From Actinomycetes bacterium (GTDB lineage: Bacteria; Actinomycetota; Acidimicrobiia; Acidimicrobiales; GCA-2861595): DNA of 61,112 nucleotides. The stretch spans positions 1 to 61,112 of the forward strand of contig JAHFUS010000001.1 in assembly GCA_023264975.1 (NCBI GenBank), in the 5' to 3' direction. The position numbers and the translations under genes were made by a program. Positions within the stretch are counted from its first letter, which is position 1; the number at the start of each line of letters is the position of its first letter. Positions 42,164-49,789 of this stretch are shown here, piece by piece. Below the pieces are notes generated by a model. The model was not told the origin of the DNA, did no database searches, and saw only the letters and a program-made list of their open reading frames with translations.

Positions 42164-42433
42164 ATGGACCTCACCGTACAGACCATCGACGACCTGCTCA
42201 AGCGGCTCCGCCGGATCGAGGGCCAGGTGCGCGGCATCCAGCAGATGCTCCTGGACGGCCGCGAATGCCGCGACGTCGTCACCCAGATCTCCGCCGCCAG
42301 CAAGGCCCTCGACCAGGCCGGCTTCAAACTCGTCGCCTCCGGACTCACCTACTGCCTCAACGACCCCGAACGAGCCGCCCGTGAGGGCTACGACATCGAC
42401 GACGTCCAGAAGATGTTCATGAAGCTGGCGTAG
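42164..42433 (+). CDS. cstR: CstR-like persulfide-sensing repressor (CsoR/RcnR family)
   Basis: An 89-residue all-helical CsoR/RcnR-family protein. It has DLLKRLRRIEGQVRGIQQML with the conserved RIEGQVRG, and two Cys at positions 35 (RECRDVVTQ) and 64 (LTYCLND). Copper-sensing CsoR proteins need a His four residues before the second Cys; here that position is Gly60, so copper binding is unlikely and the paired-Cys pattern of the persulfide sensor CstR is met. The dioxygenase/rhodanese/TauE operon beside it and the perfect operator agree. It probably binds as a tetramer and derepresses when the two Cys form a di- or trisulfide bridge. Confidence 0.92.
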   Translation: MDLTVQTIDDLLKRLRRIEGQVRGIQQMLLDGRECRDVVTQISAASKALDQAGFKLVASGLTYCLNDPERAAREGYDIDDVQKMFMKLA

Positions 42434-42525
42434 CCGCCTCCTGCGCGCCGCCGCTTGTCGGACACGGGCGCAGGCCGTCCGAAGCCGACGATGACGAGCG
42501 TGAGGATCACCCGCGTGCGCATCCG

Positions 42526-42546
42526 GAACCGCTCGGCAAGCGGTTC
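42526..42546. terminator. Hairpin between convergent cstR and methyltransferase genes
   Basis: GAACCGCT at 42526-42533 pairs perfectly with AGCGGTTC at 42539-42546 around CGGCA, in the 164-bp gap between the convergent stops. There is no T run; it may end both transcripts. Confidence 0.45.
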
Positions 42547-42597
42547 AAGTCTCGCCTCGCCGTTGCGGGAGATCGTTCCGGCTCGTGGCACGGTCGG

Positions 42598-43389
42598 TCA
42601 TGCAAAGGCGCCGTCGGGTTCGCGGTGCTTGGTCGCGAGAATGCTGATGCTCTTGACGCCGAAGGTGTCGGTGGCGCCTTGGGCCGAGTCGGAGATGAAA
42701 TGGTACGCAGGGTTCTCCTGGACGGTCTCGACCTGGAGCCCGGCGGCCTCGATGGCGCCGCGGTAGTCGTCCTGTTGCATGGCGCCGCCGATGCAGGAGG
42801 ACCAGAGGTTGACGTCGCACACGATCGCCTCGGTGAGCGGACGCTCGGTGACGATATCGGAGATGGACATGCGGCCGCCGGGCTCGAGGATTCGGGCGAT
42901 CTCGCGGAACACCGCCACCTTGTCGCTGCAGAGGTTGATCACACCGTTGCTGATGACTGCGCTGGCAGATTCGTCGGGGACGGGGGCGTGTTCGATGTAG
43001 CCGCGCTCGAACCGGGCGTTGGCGAATCCGTCGCGGTCGGCGAGCCGGCGCGCCTTGGCCAGCTGGGCGTCGGTCATGTCGATCCCGATCACCTCGCCGT
43101 CGGCACCGACATGGCGGGCGGCGAGGAAGGCGTCCATCCCCGAGCCGCTACCGAGGTCGACGACCCGGTCGCCCGGCTGGAGGTCGGCGAGGGCGAGGTG
43201 GTGGCCGACGCCGGCGAAGGAGTCGATGGCTTCGGGTGGGACCTGGTCGAGGTCGCCCGTCGGGTAGCCGAGGCGGGCCGCGAGCCCGTAGCCCATCTCG
43301 AAGTGGAACGTGCCGTGCGGCTCGTCGGCCACGGCCTGGTACATCGCCTTGACCTTGTCGCGCAGGCCCTCGACGTCGATGCTGGTCAT
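42598..43389 (-). CDS. ArsM-like SAM-dependent methyltransferase without the canonical Cys set
   Basis: A 263-residue methyltransferase with GDRVVDLGSGSGMDAFLAA as motif I. It has ArsM-like features: GTFHFEMGY near the N-terminus, ISNGVINLCSDKVAVFREI and NLWSSCIGGAMQQDDY. Arsenite methyltransferases use Cys before motif I and Cys in SNCVINLS; here the first is absent and the second has moved (INLC). The late LW-x-x-C is kept. The substrate may therefore not be arsenite; selenite, sulfide or another thiophile is conceivable. The second of two ATGs (43389) is preferred, with GAGAGGG six bases upstream. It lies 18 bases after the DsrE-like gene. Confidence 0.85.
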   Translation of the reverse strand: MTSIDVEGLRDKVKAMYQAVADEPHGTFHFEMGYGLAARLGYPTGDLDQVPPEAIDSFAGVGHHLALADLQPGDRVVDLGSGSGMDAFLAARHVGADGEVIGIDMTDAQLAKARRLADRDGFANARFERGYIEHAPVPDESASAVISNGVINLCSDKVAVFREIARILEPGGRMSISDIVTERPLTEAIVCDVNLWSSCIGGAMQQDDYRGAIEAAGLQVETVQENPAYHFISDSAQGATDTFGVKSISILATKHREPDGAFA

Positions 43390-43407
43390 GCTCATCCCTC
43401 TCGGTTG

Positions 43408-43773
43408 TCAGTAGCTGAAGGTGGTGGCGGGTTCGTCGCCGATCCAGTTCCACATGGGCGCGGTGCCCTGGATCTCGGCGCCGGTGATGAGGCGGTCCTT
43501 GTCGAGGTGCTTGGCGTTGAAGCAGATCGGGCAGACGTAGTAGTTGCCGCCGGCGGCCTCGTAGCGCTTCATCAGATCGGTGATGGAGGGGCAGCCGTCG
43601 CAGGCGACGCCGACGGCGGTGCCGTCGACTGCAAGGCGGACGGCTTCTTTGGTGAGGAACATGAGCGTGGGCCGGCCCGATTCAGCGGCGCCGACGGCGA
43701 CAAGCAGGGCGACCGTCACCTTCTCGCTGTCCTCGAGTCCTGTGCTCAGGCTGATGACTGCCTTGCCGGCCAT
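43408..43773 (-). CDS. DsrE-family sulfur-relay protein
   Basis: A 121-residue DsrE/TusD-like protein. VISLSTGLEDSEKVTVALLVAVGAA and the loop LMFLTKEAVRLAV follow the family. Two Cys pairs, ACDGCPSITDL and YYVCPICFNAK, offer persulfide or metal sites; the first lies at the usual sulfur-carrier position. It begins AAGGGAGAAGGTC-ATG. It forms an operon with the ArsM-like methyltransferase and may hand sulfane sulfur (or a heavier chalcogen) on to a partner. Confidence 0.85.
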   Translation of the reverse strand: MAGKAVISLSTGLEDSEKVTVALLVAVGAAESGRPTLMFLTKEAVRLAVDGTAVGVACDGCPSITDLMKRYEAAGGNYYVCPICFNAKHLDKDRLITGAEIQGTAPMWNWIGDEPATTFSY

Positions 43774-43853
43774 GACCTTCTCCCTTGTTGTCCGTGTTCC
43801 GTCTTGTCGTAAACGGTACGGATGGGGGCGGGCGGTGTCGTCGGGGGTTCCCC

Positions 43854-45461
43854 CTACAGATCGAGTGGTTCGAGGGTGCCGAGCAGGCCGTGCTGCAGCG
43901 CGAACAGCGTGGCAGTCGATCGGGTGCTGGCGCCGGTCTTGGTGTAGATCCGCTCGATGTGGGTCTCGGCCGTCTTCGGTGCGATCGCGAGCTGTCGGGC
44001 GACCTGGCGGGTCGACCCGCCACGGGCGATGAGGATCAGCACCTCGATCTCGCGTGGGGTGAGCCCGGCCGGTCCGCTGCGGCGCTTGCCGCGCGCCTGG
44101 CCGGCGGCGGCCAGGACGGCGTCGACGGCCTCGGCATCGAGGCGCCCGGCCCGCACGTCGGCACGGAGCTCGCTCACCGCCTGCGTCGGTGCGAGTGCCG
44201 GCCGGTGGGCGCGGGGTTCGGTCATGGCCTGGAACCCGCAGGCCGCCGCCAGCAGCCGGGCGGTGGCCGGGATCGCGGTGGCGGTGAGCCCGCGGGGGTA
44301 GCCGGAGCCGTCGCCGCGTTCGTGGGTGAGCGATGCGATGGCGCCGACGCGGGCCAGCGGCGCCGGCCGGGCGAGCATCCGGTCGGCGTAGTACGGGTGC
44401 ATCCGCAGCCGCTCCCGTTCCGCGGCGGTGAGCGGTCCGGGCTTGTCCAGGATGGTGGCGGGGATGCCGTGCAAGCCGAGGTCATGGACCAGGCCTGCAC
44501 GACGCACGGCCGTGATCTCCGCAGCGGGGAGGCCGCGTTCGGTGGCGGCGAGGGCGACGAGCTCGGCGACGGCCCGGGAATGGCCGGCCCTGGACGCAGA
44601 ACGCAGGTCGGTGAAGTCTGCGATCGCTTCGAGGGCGTTGTCGAGCTTTTCCTCGCTCAGTCGCTGCTGGAGCGCGGGTTCGGCATCGATGAGCGCGGCC
44701 CAGTCGTGTTCGGCGTCAGGCTCGCCCAGGACGTCGGTGGCCCGGGCGCAGAACTCGTCCACGAGGCTGGGATCGAAGTGCTTGCCCCGCTTGGCTCGGG
44801 CGATCTCGACGGCCGCGTCGACGCCACCGGCACGGTGGTGGACCTCGACGGTGTCGGCGAGGTGGAACAGGCGCATCGTCAGGGCGATCGCCTCGCCACC
44901 GACATCGCCCGGCACACCTTTGCCGTCCCAGCGGGTGAACACCTGGTGCAGCGGCGCACACACGTCCTCGCCGAGCTCGAACCGCTCGGCCATGCGGGAG
45001 GTGGTGAGGCAGTGCGACATCAGGCCCCGCTGGACTGCCTTCCCACCCGTGATGACGAGGTTGGCACCGACCCGGATCCGGCGGAGGGCGGGGCTTCCCG
45101 AGCCGACGTGGCGGAGCATGAAGCCGAGCATCGGGAGCCCGGCGAAGTCGACGTCGTAGCTGTCGGCCCGGAAGGCGATGTCGTCACCGAACAGGGCCGC
45201 GACCTCTGGGGTGTCGGCCACACAACCCACCCACGCCAGCGTGACCGCGTAGTAGAGGGCGCTGCGCCCGCCCGCCTCGACCCCTACATGCTCGCCGAGC
45301 GCGGCCGCGATGCGCCAAGCCCTCAGCACGTGATCCATCGGTTGACCGAGACCGAGGTCGGTGGCGAGAGAGAACGAGCCGACGAGGTCGGCCAACCGGA
45401 TGCCGCTGTCGGCGGGCCCCTTCGACGGGGCCGGTCGCGAGTTGGTCACCGCCACGGCCAC
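43854..45461 (-). CDS. HD-GYP-type protein with a C-terminal LuxR DNA-binding domain
   Basis: A 535-residue regulator. The N-terminal half has a helical HD-related region (LMSHCLTTSRMAERFELGEDV, RWDGKGVPGDVGGEAIAL). The middle has a second HD-GYP-like domain (AGLVHDLGLHGIPATILDK, HERGDGSGYPRGLTATAIP), and the last 65 residues are a LuxR/GerE helix-turn-helix (LTPREIEVLILIARGGST, KTAETHIERIYTKTG). HD-GYP domains hydrolyse cyclic di-GMP; the first copy lacks several ligand residues. Joining HD-GYP to LuxR is unusual. It is co-directional with the DsrE/methyltransferase pair 80 bases downstream and probably controls it. GTG 45461 and two near in-frame GTGs are possible starts. Confidence 0.85.
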   Translation of the reverse strand: MAVAVTNSRPAPSKGPADSGIRLADLVGSFSLATDLGLGQPMDHVLRAWRIAAALGEHVGVEAGGRSALYYAVTLAWVGCVADTPEVAALFGDDIAFRADSYDVDFAGLPMLGFMLRHVGSGSPALRRIRVGANLVITGGKAVQRGLMSHCLTTSRMAERFELGEDVCAPLHQVFTRWDGKGVPGDVGGEAIALTMRLFHLADTVEVHHRAGGVDAAVEIARAKRGKHFDPSLVDEFCARATDVLGEPDAEHDWAALIDAEPALQQRLSEEKLDNALEAIADFTDLRSASRAGHSRAVAELVALAATERGLPAAEITAVRRAGLVHDLGLHGIPATILDKPGPLTAAERERLRMHPYYADRMLARPAPLARVGAIASLTHERGDGSGYPRGLTATAIPATARLLAAACGFQAMTEPRAHRPALAPTQAVSELRADVRAGRLDAEAVDAVLAAAGQARGKRRSGPAGLTPREIEVLILIARGGSTRQVARQLAIAPKTAETHIERIYTKTGASTRSTATLFALQHGLLGTLEPLDL

Positions 45462-45551
45462 CGCGTTCGCGTTTGTGGGGTGAACCCCTGACGACGGCCG
45501 CCGTCGGGGCCCGTACGGTCGCTCATGAGGATCTCGGAACAGGAGAACGCC

Positions 45552-45977
45552 GTGTCAACCACGCAGGACCCCGCCACGCACCCTTCGGCACGCTGGTCGG
45601 TAGGGGGTGTGTTCCTGGAGGCGCTCGCCACCCGCGACTACGCGCAGATGGCGTCCACGCTCAGCGGCGACGTGCGGTTCCGGGCGATGCTCCCCCCCGG
45701 CCCCATGGACTGGAACGGCGCCGACGAGGTGGCCGGGGTGTTCAGCTCGTGGTTCGCCACCGCCGAGGACTTCGAGCTGATCGACGCCTCGGTCGGCGAG
45801 GTCGGCGGCCGGTTGCACCTGTCGTGGCGCCTGCGGGTGCGTCCCGCGCCGTTCGGGATCGGCGACGGCTGGCACGTAATCGAGCAGCAGGCCTACGCCG
45901 ACGCGGCCGACTCCATCGACACCCTCGACCTGCTGTGCTCGGGCTTTCGACCCGAGCGCACCACCGATCGCATCTAG
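45552..45977 (+). CDS. NTF2/SnoaL-like protein
   Basis: A 141-residue protein with the NTF2 cone fold pattern: GGVFLEALATRDYAQMASTLSGDVRFRAMLP, a loop with WNGADEVAGVFSSWF, and alternating strands HLSWRLRVRPA and WHVIEQQAYAD. GTG 45552 is chosen, with AGGAG six bases upstream, over an in-frame ATG at 45525. Members bind or modify small hydrophobic ligands; none is identifiable here. It is divergent from the HD-GYP/LuxR gene and may be controlled by it. Confidence 0.78.
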   Translation: MSTTQDPATHPSARWSVGGVFLEALATRDYAQMASTLSGDVRFRAMLPPGPMDWNGADEVAGVFSSWFATAEDFELIDASVGEVGGRLHLSWRLRVRPAPFGIGDGWHVIEQQAYADAADSIDTLDLLCSGFRPERTTDRI

Positions 45978-46087
45978 CCGACGCCGGGAGCATGGCCCCT
46001 CACGCACACGGGTGGCGCCGAGGGCGGCGAGGCAGTCGGCCTCGGTATCGACGTTGTCGGCGTCGGTCATGTGGGTCCTTCCATCGG

Positions 46088-46762
46088 TCATGCACCGGCC
46101 GCGACGGGGAGTCCGGCGCGGCGCCATTCCGGGAAGCCGTCCTCGAGGCGGGCGGCATGGAAGCCGCGCTTGCGGAGCTCGCGGACGGCCTCGTCCGCGT
46201 AGACGCAGTACGGGCCCCGGCAGTAGGCGACGACCTGACTGTCGGCCGGGAGCGCCTTGAGATGCTTGCGCAGCTCGGTGATCGGGACCGACCGTGCCCC
46301 GGCGATGTGCCCCGCGGTGAACTCGGCCTCTGGGCGGACGTCGAGCACCACGAGCGTTCGATCCCTGAGGCGGGCGGCGAGCTCGGCGCGGTCGACGGTG
46401 TCGATGCCGTCGCGATCCCCGAGGTAGGCGGCGGCCAGCTTCTCAAAGCCGGCGCCGTGGGCTTCGGCGACATCTCGCACCGCCGCCCAGAGCTCAGCGA
46501 CCCGATCGCTGGCGACGCGGTAGTGGATGCGGGTGCCGTCGCGTCGCGTCGTCACCAGCCCGGCCCGAGCCAGCGCCCGCAGATGGTGCGACGTGTTGGC
46601 GACGCTCTGGTCGAGCTCGCCGGCGATCTCCTCGACCGAGCGCTCCCCCTGCGCGAGCACGTCGACGATTTCGGCCCGCCGGCCCGAGCCGAGCGCTTTG
46701 GCGACCTCGGCGAGCCCGTCGAACAGCGCATCCTTGGCGGCCCGGTCACCCATGGGCCCCAT
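46088..46762 (-). CDS. ArsR-type repressor fused to a rhodanese domain
   Basis: A protein of about 224 residues. Residues 10-100 are an ArsR winged helix (GRRAEIVDVLAQGERSVEEI, SVANTSHHLRALARAGLVTT). Residues 125-220 are a rhodanese with the catalytic loop QVVAYCRGPYCVYADEAV. Such fusions can sense sulfane sulfur by persulfidation of the rhodanese or of Cys in the DNA-binding part, but no ArsR-type metal site Cys pair is visible. Start ATG 46762 or 46753; a TTG 46789 is less likely. It is divergent from a damaged gene and the second MBL-rhodanese/MFS operon, with a dyad between. Confidence 0.88.
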   Translation of the reverse strand: MGPMGDRAAKDALFDGLAEVAKALGSGRRAEIVDVLAQGERSVEEIAGELDQSVANTSHHLRALARAGLVTTRRDGTRIHYRVASDRVAELWAAVRDVAEAHGAGFEKLAAAYLGDRDGIDTVDRAELAARLRDRTLVVLDVRPEAEFTAGHIAGARSVPITELRKHLKALPADSQVVAYCRGPYCVYADEAVRELRKRGFHAARLEDGFPEWRRAGLPVAAGA

Positions 46763-46783
46763 CCTGACGACTACCGGGGCACC

Positions 46784-46810
46784 TGTCAATGTTCAAACGA
46801 CTACTTGACA
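46784..46810. promoter_or_regulatory. Dyad in the promoter region of the ArsR-rhodanese gene
   Basis: TGTCAA at 46784-46789 and TTGACA at 46805-46810 form an inverted pair; within them TCAA (46793-46796) and TTGA (46805-46808) form a smaller one. The patch is clearly AT-rich. TTGACA is also a consensus -35 on the plus strand, although I find no convincing -10. It is the expected operator of the ArsR-type regulator. Confidence 0.5.
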
Positions 46811-46867
46811 ATTATCTCCGCCGGCATGAGACTGCTCAGGTCACCACTTGAGTGGAGGAGGTGGGCG

Positions 46868-47163
46868 ATGCCTGACCTGGACAGTGCTTCGGGCGAGACC
46901 GCCGGGCGGGTGGGCGGGCCGCGACGGCCAGCGGATCAAGGGGTCGACGGGTCCGGTCGGTCCCAGACCGGGACCGGACCGTTCGAGATGATGACGGCCG
47001 CGGGTTCCTCACCGACCAGGGCCTCTTGCACACCGTCGCGGTCATGGCCCGCGTGGTGCGCCGGCCGGCGAACATCCGCACGGTGATGTGGTTGGTGCCC
47101 CGCATTGCCAAGGCCGTCCCCTACCTGGGCTACATCTTCGTGGCCGGAGACAAGCCGGCGTGA
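46868..47163 (+). pseudogene. Apparently frameshifted gene upstream of the second MBL-rhodanese
   Basis: A perfect ribosome site (GGAGGAGGTGGGCG) precedes ATG 46868, which reads MPDLDSASGETAGRVGGP and runs to a stop at 47084-47086. In another frame, from about 46990, comes protein-like sequence GFLTDQGLLHTVAVMARVV, then WLVPRIAKAVPYLGYIFVAG. This second frame ends with TGA at 47161-47163, overlapping the next gene's GTG by four bases as real operon partners do. Start and end therefore look genuine but lie in different frames. The C-terminal part is of a kind I associate with small methyltransferases or oxidoreductases, without certainty. Confidence 0.55.
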
Positions 47164-48518
47164 GCGAACCGCGGTTGGACATCATCGCCGTCGTCGACGA
47201 GGGTCTCGGTCACTCCTCCTACGTCGTCGCGCTCGGAGACGGCTCCGCGCTCGTCGTCGACCCGGCCCGCCTCCCGGACCGGCAACGCCGGCTCGCCACG
47301 GAACGCGGCTGGACACTGCGATGGACTGCGGACAGCCACTCGCACGCCGACTACATCTCGGGCAGCCCCGAGCTCGCTACCCAGGGCGCGACCTTCCTCG
47401 CATCGCGAGGCGCCGACCTCGAGGTAGCGCACAGGCCGATCGAACCCGGCGAGGCGGTGGTGGTGGCCTCCGGTACCGAGCTTCGGGCCATCCCCACCCC
47501 GGGCCACACGCCCGATCACCTCGCGTACCTGCTCACTGTCGACGGACAGGCCGAGGCCCTGTTCTCCGGCGGGTCGCTCATGGTCGGCGCCCTAGGACGG
47601 ACCGACCTGCTCGGCGACGAGCGTTGCGATGAACTGACCCGGTCGTTGTTCCGGGCACTTCGCACCGAGGTGATGACGCTGCCCGACGACCTTGCCGTGT
47701 ACCCGACGCACGGGGCCGGGTCGTTCTGCTCCGCACCGGCCCGTGCCGGCCGCACGACCACGATCGGGATAGAGCGGGCCACCAATCCGCTGCTCGCGAT
47801 CGACGACGAGGACCGCTTCGTCGCCGAGATGCTCGCCGGTCTCGGCACGTTCCCCGGCTATTTCCGCGAGCTCCCCGAACGCAACCGCCGCGGTCCACGT
47901 CTCTACTCCGCACCCCCCACCCTCCCCCGCCTCGACGTCGCCGCAGTCCGGACGAGGCTCTCCGAAGGGGCGGCGCTCGTCGACGCCCGACGCATCGACG
48001 CGTTCGCCGCCGCGCACGTGACCGGGTCGATGTCGATCGAGCACCGACCGGTGTTCGCGAGCTGGCTCGGTTGGCTCGTCGCGCTCGACCGGCCGATCGT
48101 GTTCGTCCTCGACGACACCACCGACCGCGACGCGCTGGTCCGCCAGTCCCTCACGGTCGGCCACGAGAACCTGCTCGGCGAGCTCGACGGCGGCGTCGAC
48201 GCCTGGGCGGTAGCCGGCCTCCCCGTCGAGCAGACGACGATCGTCGGTCCGGGCGAGGTGCGCGGAACATTGCTCGACGTGCGTCAGTCCCTCGAATGGG
48301 CGGCTGGGCACGTGCCCGGCTCGGTCCACGTCGAGCTGGCTTCGCTGGCCTCGACCCCAACGGATGATCGTCCGGTCACGGTGCTGTGCGGGCACGGCGA
48401 GCGGGCCATGACCGGGGCCAGCATCCTCCAGGCCGCCGGCCACTCCGGCGTTGCGGTGCTCCGGGGTGGACCGGGCGACGTTGCCGCCGCCATGGGAACG
48501 ACCCTCGAGACCGGATGA
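47160..48518 (+). CDS. MBL-fold hydrolase/persulfide dioxygenase-like protein with two rhodanese domains
   Basis: A 452-residue protein with the same architecture as the gene at 40283-41650 but clearly diverged. The MBL domain has DSHSHADYISG (HxHxD metal motif), AIPTPGHTPDHLAYLL and YPTHGAGSFCSAP. The first rhodanese (about 265-355) lacks a Cys, and the second has VTVLCGHGERAMTGAS with the active Cys. It should oxidise persulfides or shuttle sulfane sulfur. GTG 47160 overlaps the upstream stop by four bases, and its stop overlaps the MFS start as ATGA. Its presence alongside a second copy argues for different substrates or different inducers (ArsR-rhodanese here, CstR there). Confidence 0.9.
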   Translation: MSEPRLDIIAVVDEGLGHSSYVVALGDGSALVVDPARLPDRQRRLATERGWTLRWTADSHSHADYISGSPELATQGATFLASRGADLEVAHRPIEPGEAVVVASGTELRAIPTPGHTPDHLAYLLTVDGQAEALFSGGSLMVGALGRTDLLGDERCDELTRSLFRALRTEVMTLPDDLAVYPTHGAGSFCSAPARAGRTTTIGIERATNPLLAIDDEDRFVAEMLAGLGTFPGYFRELPERNRRGPRLYSAPPTLPRLDVAAVRTRLSEGAALVDARRIDAFAAAHVTGSMSIEHRPVFASWLGWLVALDRPIVFVLDDTTDRDALVRQSLTVGHENLLGELDGGVDAWAVAGLPVEQTTIVGPGEVRGTLLDVRQSLEWAAGHVPGSVHVELASLASTPTDDRPVTVLCGHGERAMTGASILQAAGHSGVAVLRGGPGDVAAAMGTTLETG

Positions 48519-49789
48519 GCACGCTCACCGATCGCCCGATGGTGCCGGTGCGGCTCGGGCTACGGGAGAACCTGGCGCAGTTCAGCCTCCTCGTCGCCGT
48601 CAACGCGCTGGTCGGCGGGATGATCGGCCAGGAACGCACCGTCCTACCGCTGCTCGCCGAGCGCGAGTTCGGGCTGACCGCGTTCACCGCCGGACTCACC
48701 TTCATCGCCGCGTTCGGTGCGGTGAAAGCGGTCACGAACTTCGTCGCCGGCACGCTCGCGGACCACTTCGGTCGCAAACCCGTGCTCGTGGCCGGCTGGA
48801 TCATCGGGGTTCCGGTGCCCATGCTCCTGATCTGGGCCCCGACCTGGGGATGGGTCGTCGCCGCCAACGTCCTGCTCGGCATCAACCAGGGCCTCACCTG
48901 GTCCACCACCGTGATCATGAAGATCGACCTCGTCGGCCCGGCCCGCCGCGGGCTCGCCATGGGGTTCAACGAAGCTGCCGGCTACGGCGCCGTCGCCCTC
49001 ACCGCCCTGGCCACCGGCTACATCGCAGACAACGCCGGCCTGCGCCCCGAGCCCTTCTACCTCGGCATCGCCTTCGCCTCCCTGGGCCTGGGCCTCTCGA
49101 CCCTGTTCGTGCGCGAGACACGCGGTCACGCCGAGCACGAAGCCCGCAACCACGACCACCAGGACGAGCTCAGCACCGGCGAGGTGTTCCGGCGGACCAG
49201 CTTCACCGACCGGGCGCTGTCGTCGTGCAGCCAGGCCGGGATGGTGAACAATCTCAACGACGGCCTCGCCTGGGGGCTGCTGCCGATCCTCTTCGCCGAC
49301 GCCGGCCTCGGCCTCAGCCGCATCGGCGTGCTCGCCGCACTCTACCCCGGCGTGTGGGGGCTCGGTCAGCTCGTCACCGGTGGCCTGTCCGACCGAGTCG
49401 GCCGCAAGCCCCTCATCGCCGGCGGGATGCTCACCCAGGCCGCCGCGATCGGCTGGATCGCCGCCACCACCGGATTCGCCCCTTGGGCGCTCGGCGCCGT
49501 CATCCTCGGGGCGGGGACGGCGATGGTGTACCCGACCCTGATCGCGGCGGTCGGCGACGTCGCCCACCCGTCCTGGCGGGCCCGGTCCGTGGGCGTCTAC
49601 CGGCTGTGGCGCGACGGCGGCTTTGCCGTCGGTGCCCTGCTCGCCGGGGTAATCGCCGACTGGTTCTCGATCACCGCCGCGATCTGGGCCGTCGCCGCGC
49701 TCACCGCGCTCTCCGGTGTCGTCGTGGTGGTGCGGATGTACGAGACCCACCCACCGGGCCTCAGCGAGGCGAGACCGCGACCCCGATGA
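48515..49789 (+). CDS. Major facilitator superfamily transporter
   Basis: A 424-residue MFS protein with about twelve helices. The loop 2-3 motif is GTLADHFGRKPVLVAG and the symmetric loop 8-9 motif GGLSDRVGRKPLIAGG. A His-rich loop GHAEHEARNHDHQDE between the halves could bind metal or sense pH. It begins by ATGA overlap with the MBL-rhodanese gene, so it is part of that operon and may export the product, plausibly thiosulfate, sulfite or a conjugate. The substrate is not identifiable from sequence. Confidence 0.88.
   Translation: MSTLTDRPMVPVRLGLRENLAQFSLLVAVNALVGGMIGQERTVLPLLAEREFGLTAFTAGLTFIAAFGAVKAVTNFVAGTLADHFGRKPVLVAGWIIGVPVPMLLIWAPTWGWVVAANVLLGINQGLTWSTTVIMKIDLVGPARRGLAMGFNEAAGYGAVALTALATGYIADNAGLRPEPFYLGIAFASLGLGLSTLFVRETRGHAEHEARNHDHQDELSTGEVFRRTSFTDRALSSCSQAGMVNNLNDGLAWGLLPILFADAGLGLSRIGVLAALYPGVWGLGQLVTGGLSDRVGRKPLIAGGMLTQAAAIGWIAATTGFAPWALGAVILGAGTAMVYPTLIAAVGDVAHPSWRARSVGVYRLWRDGGFAVGALLAGVIADWFSITAAIWAVAALTALSGVVVVVRMYETHPPGLSEARPRPR

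Noticed and set aside
42388-42591. Minus-strand small membrane-like frame (MRTRVILTLVIVGFG) beside the cstR stop
   Set aside because: It overlaps the 3' end of the cstR gene in antisense and contains the hairpin at 42526-42546; no ribosome site or neighbour supports it.
45990-46070. Minus-strand start MTDADNVDTEADCLAALG just after the ArsR-rhodanese gene
   Set aside because: The ATG at 46070 has a fair ribosome site, but the frame soon runs antisense through the NTF2-like gene with no recognisable domain, so at most a short truncated gene is present.
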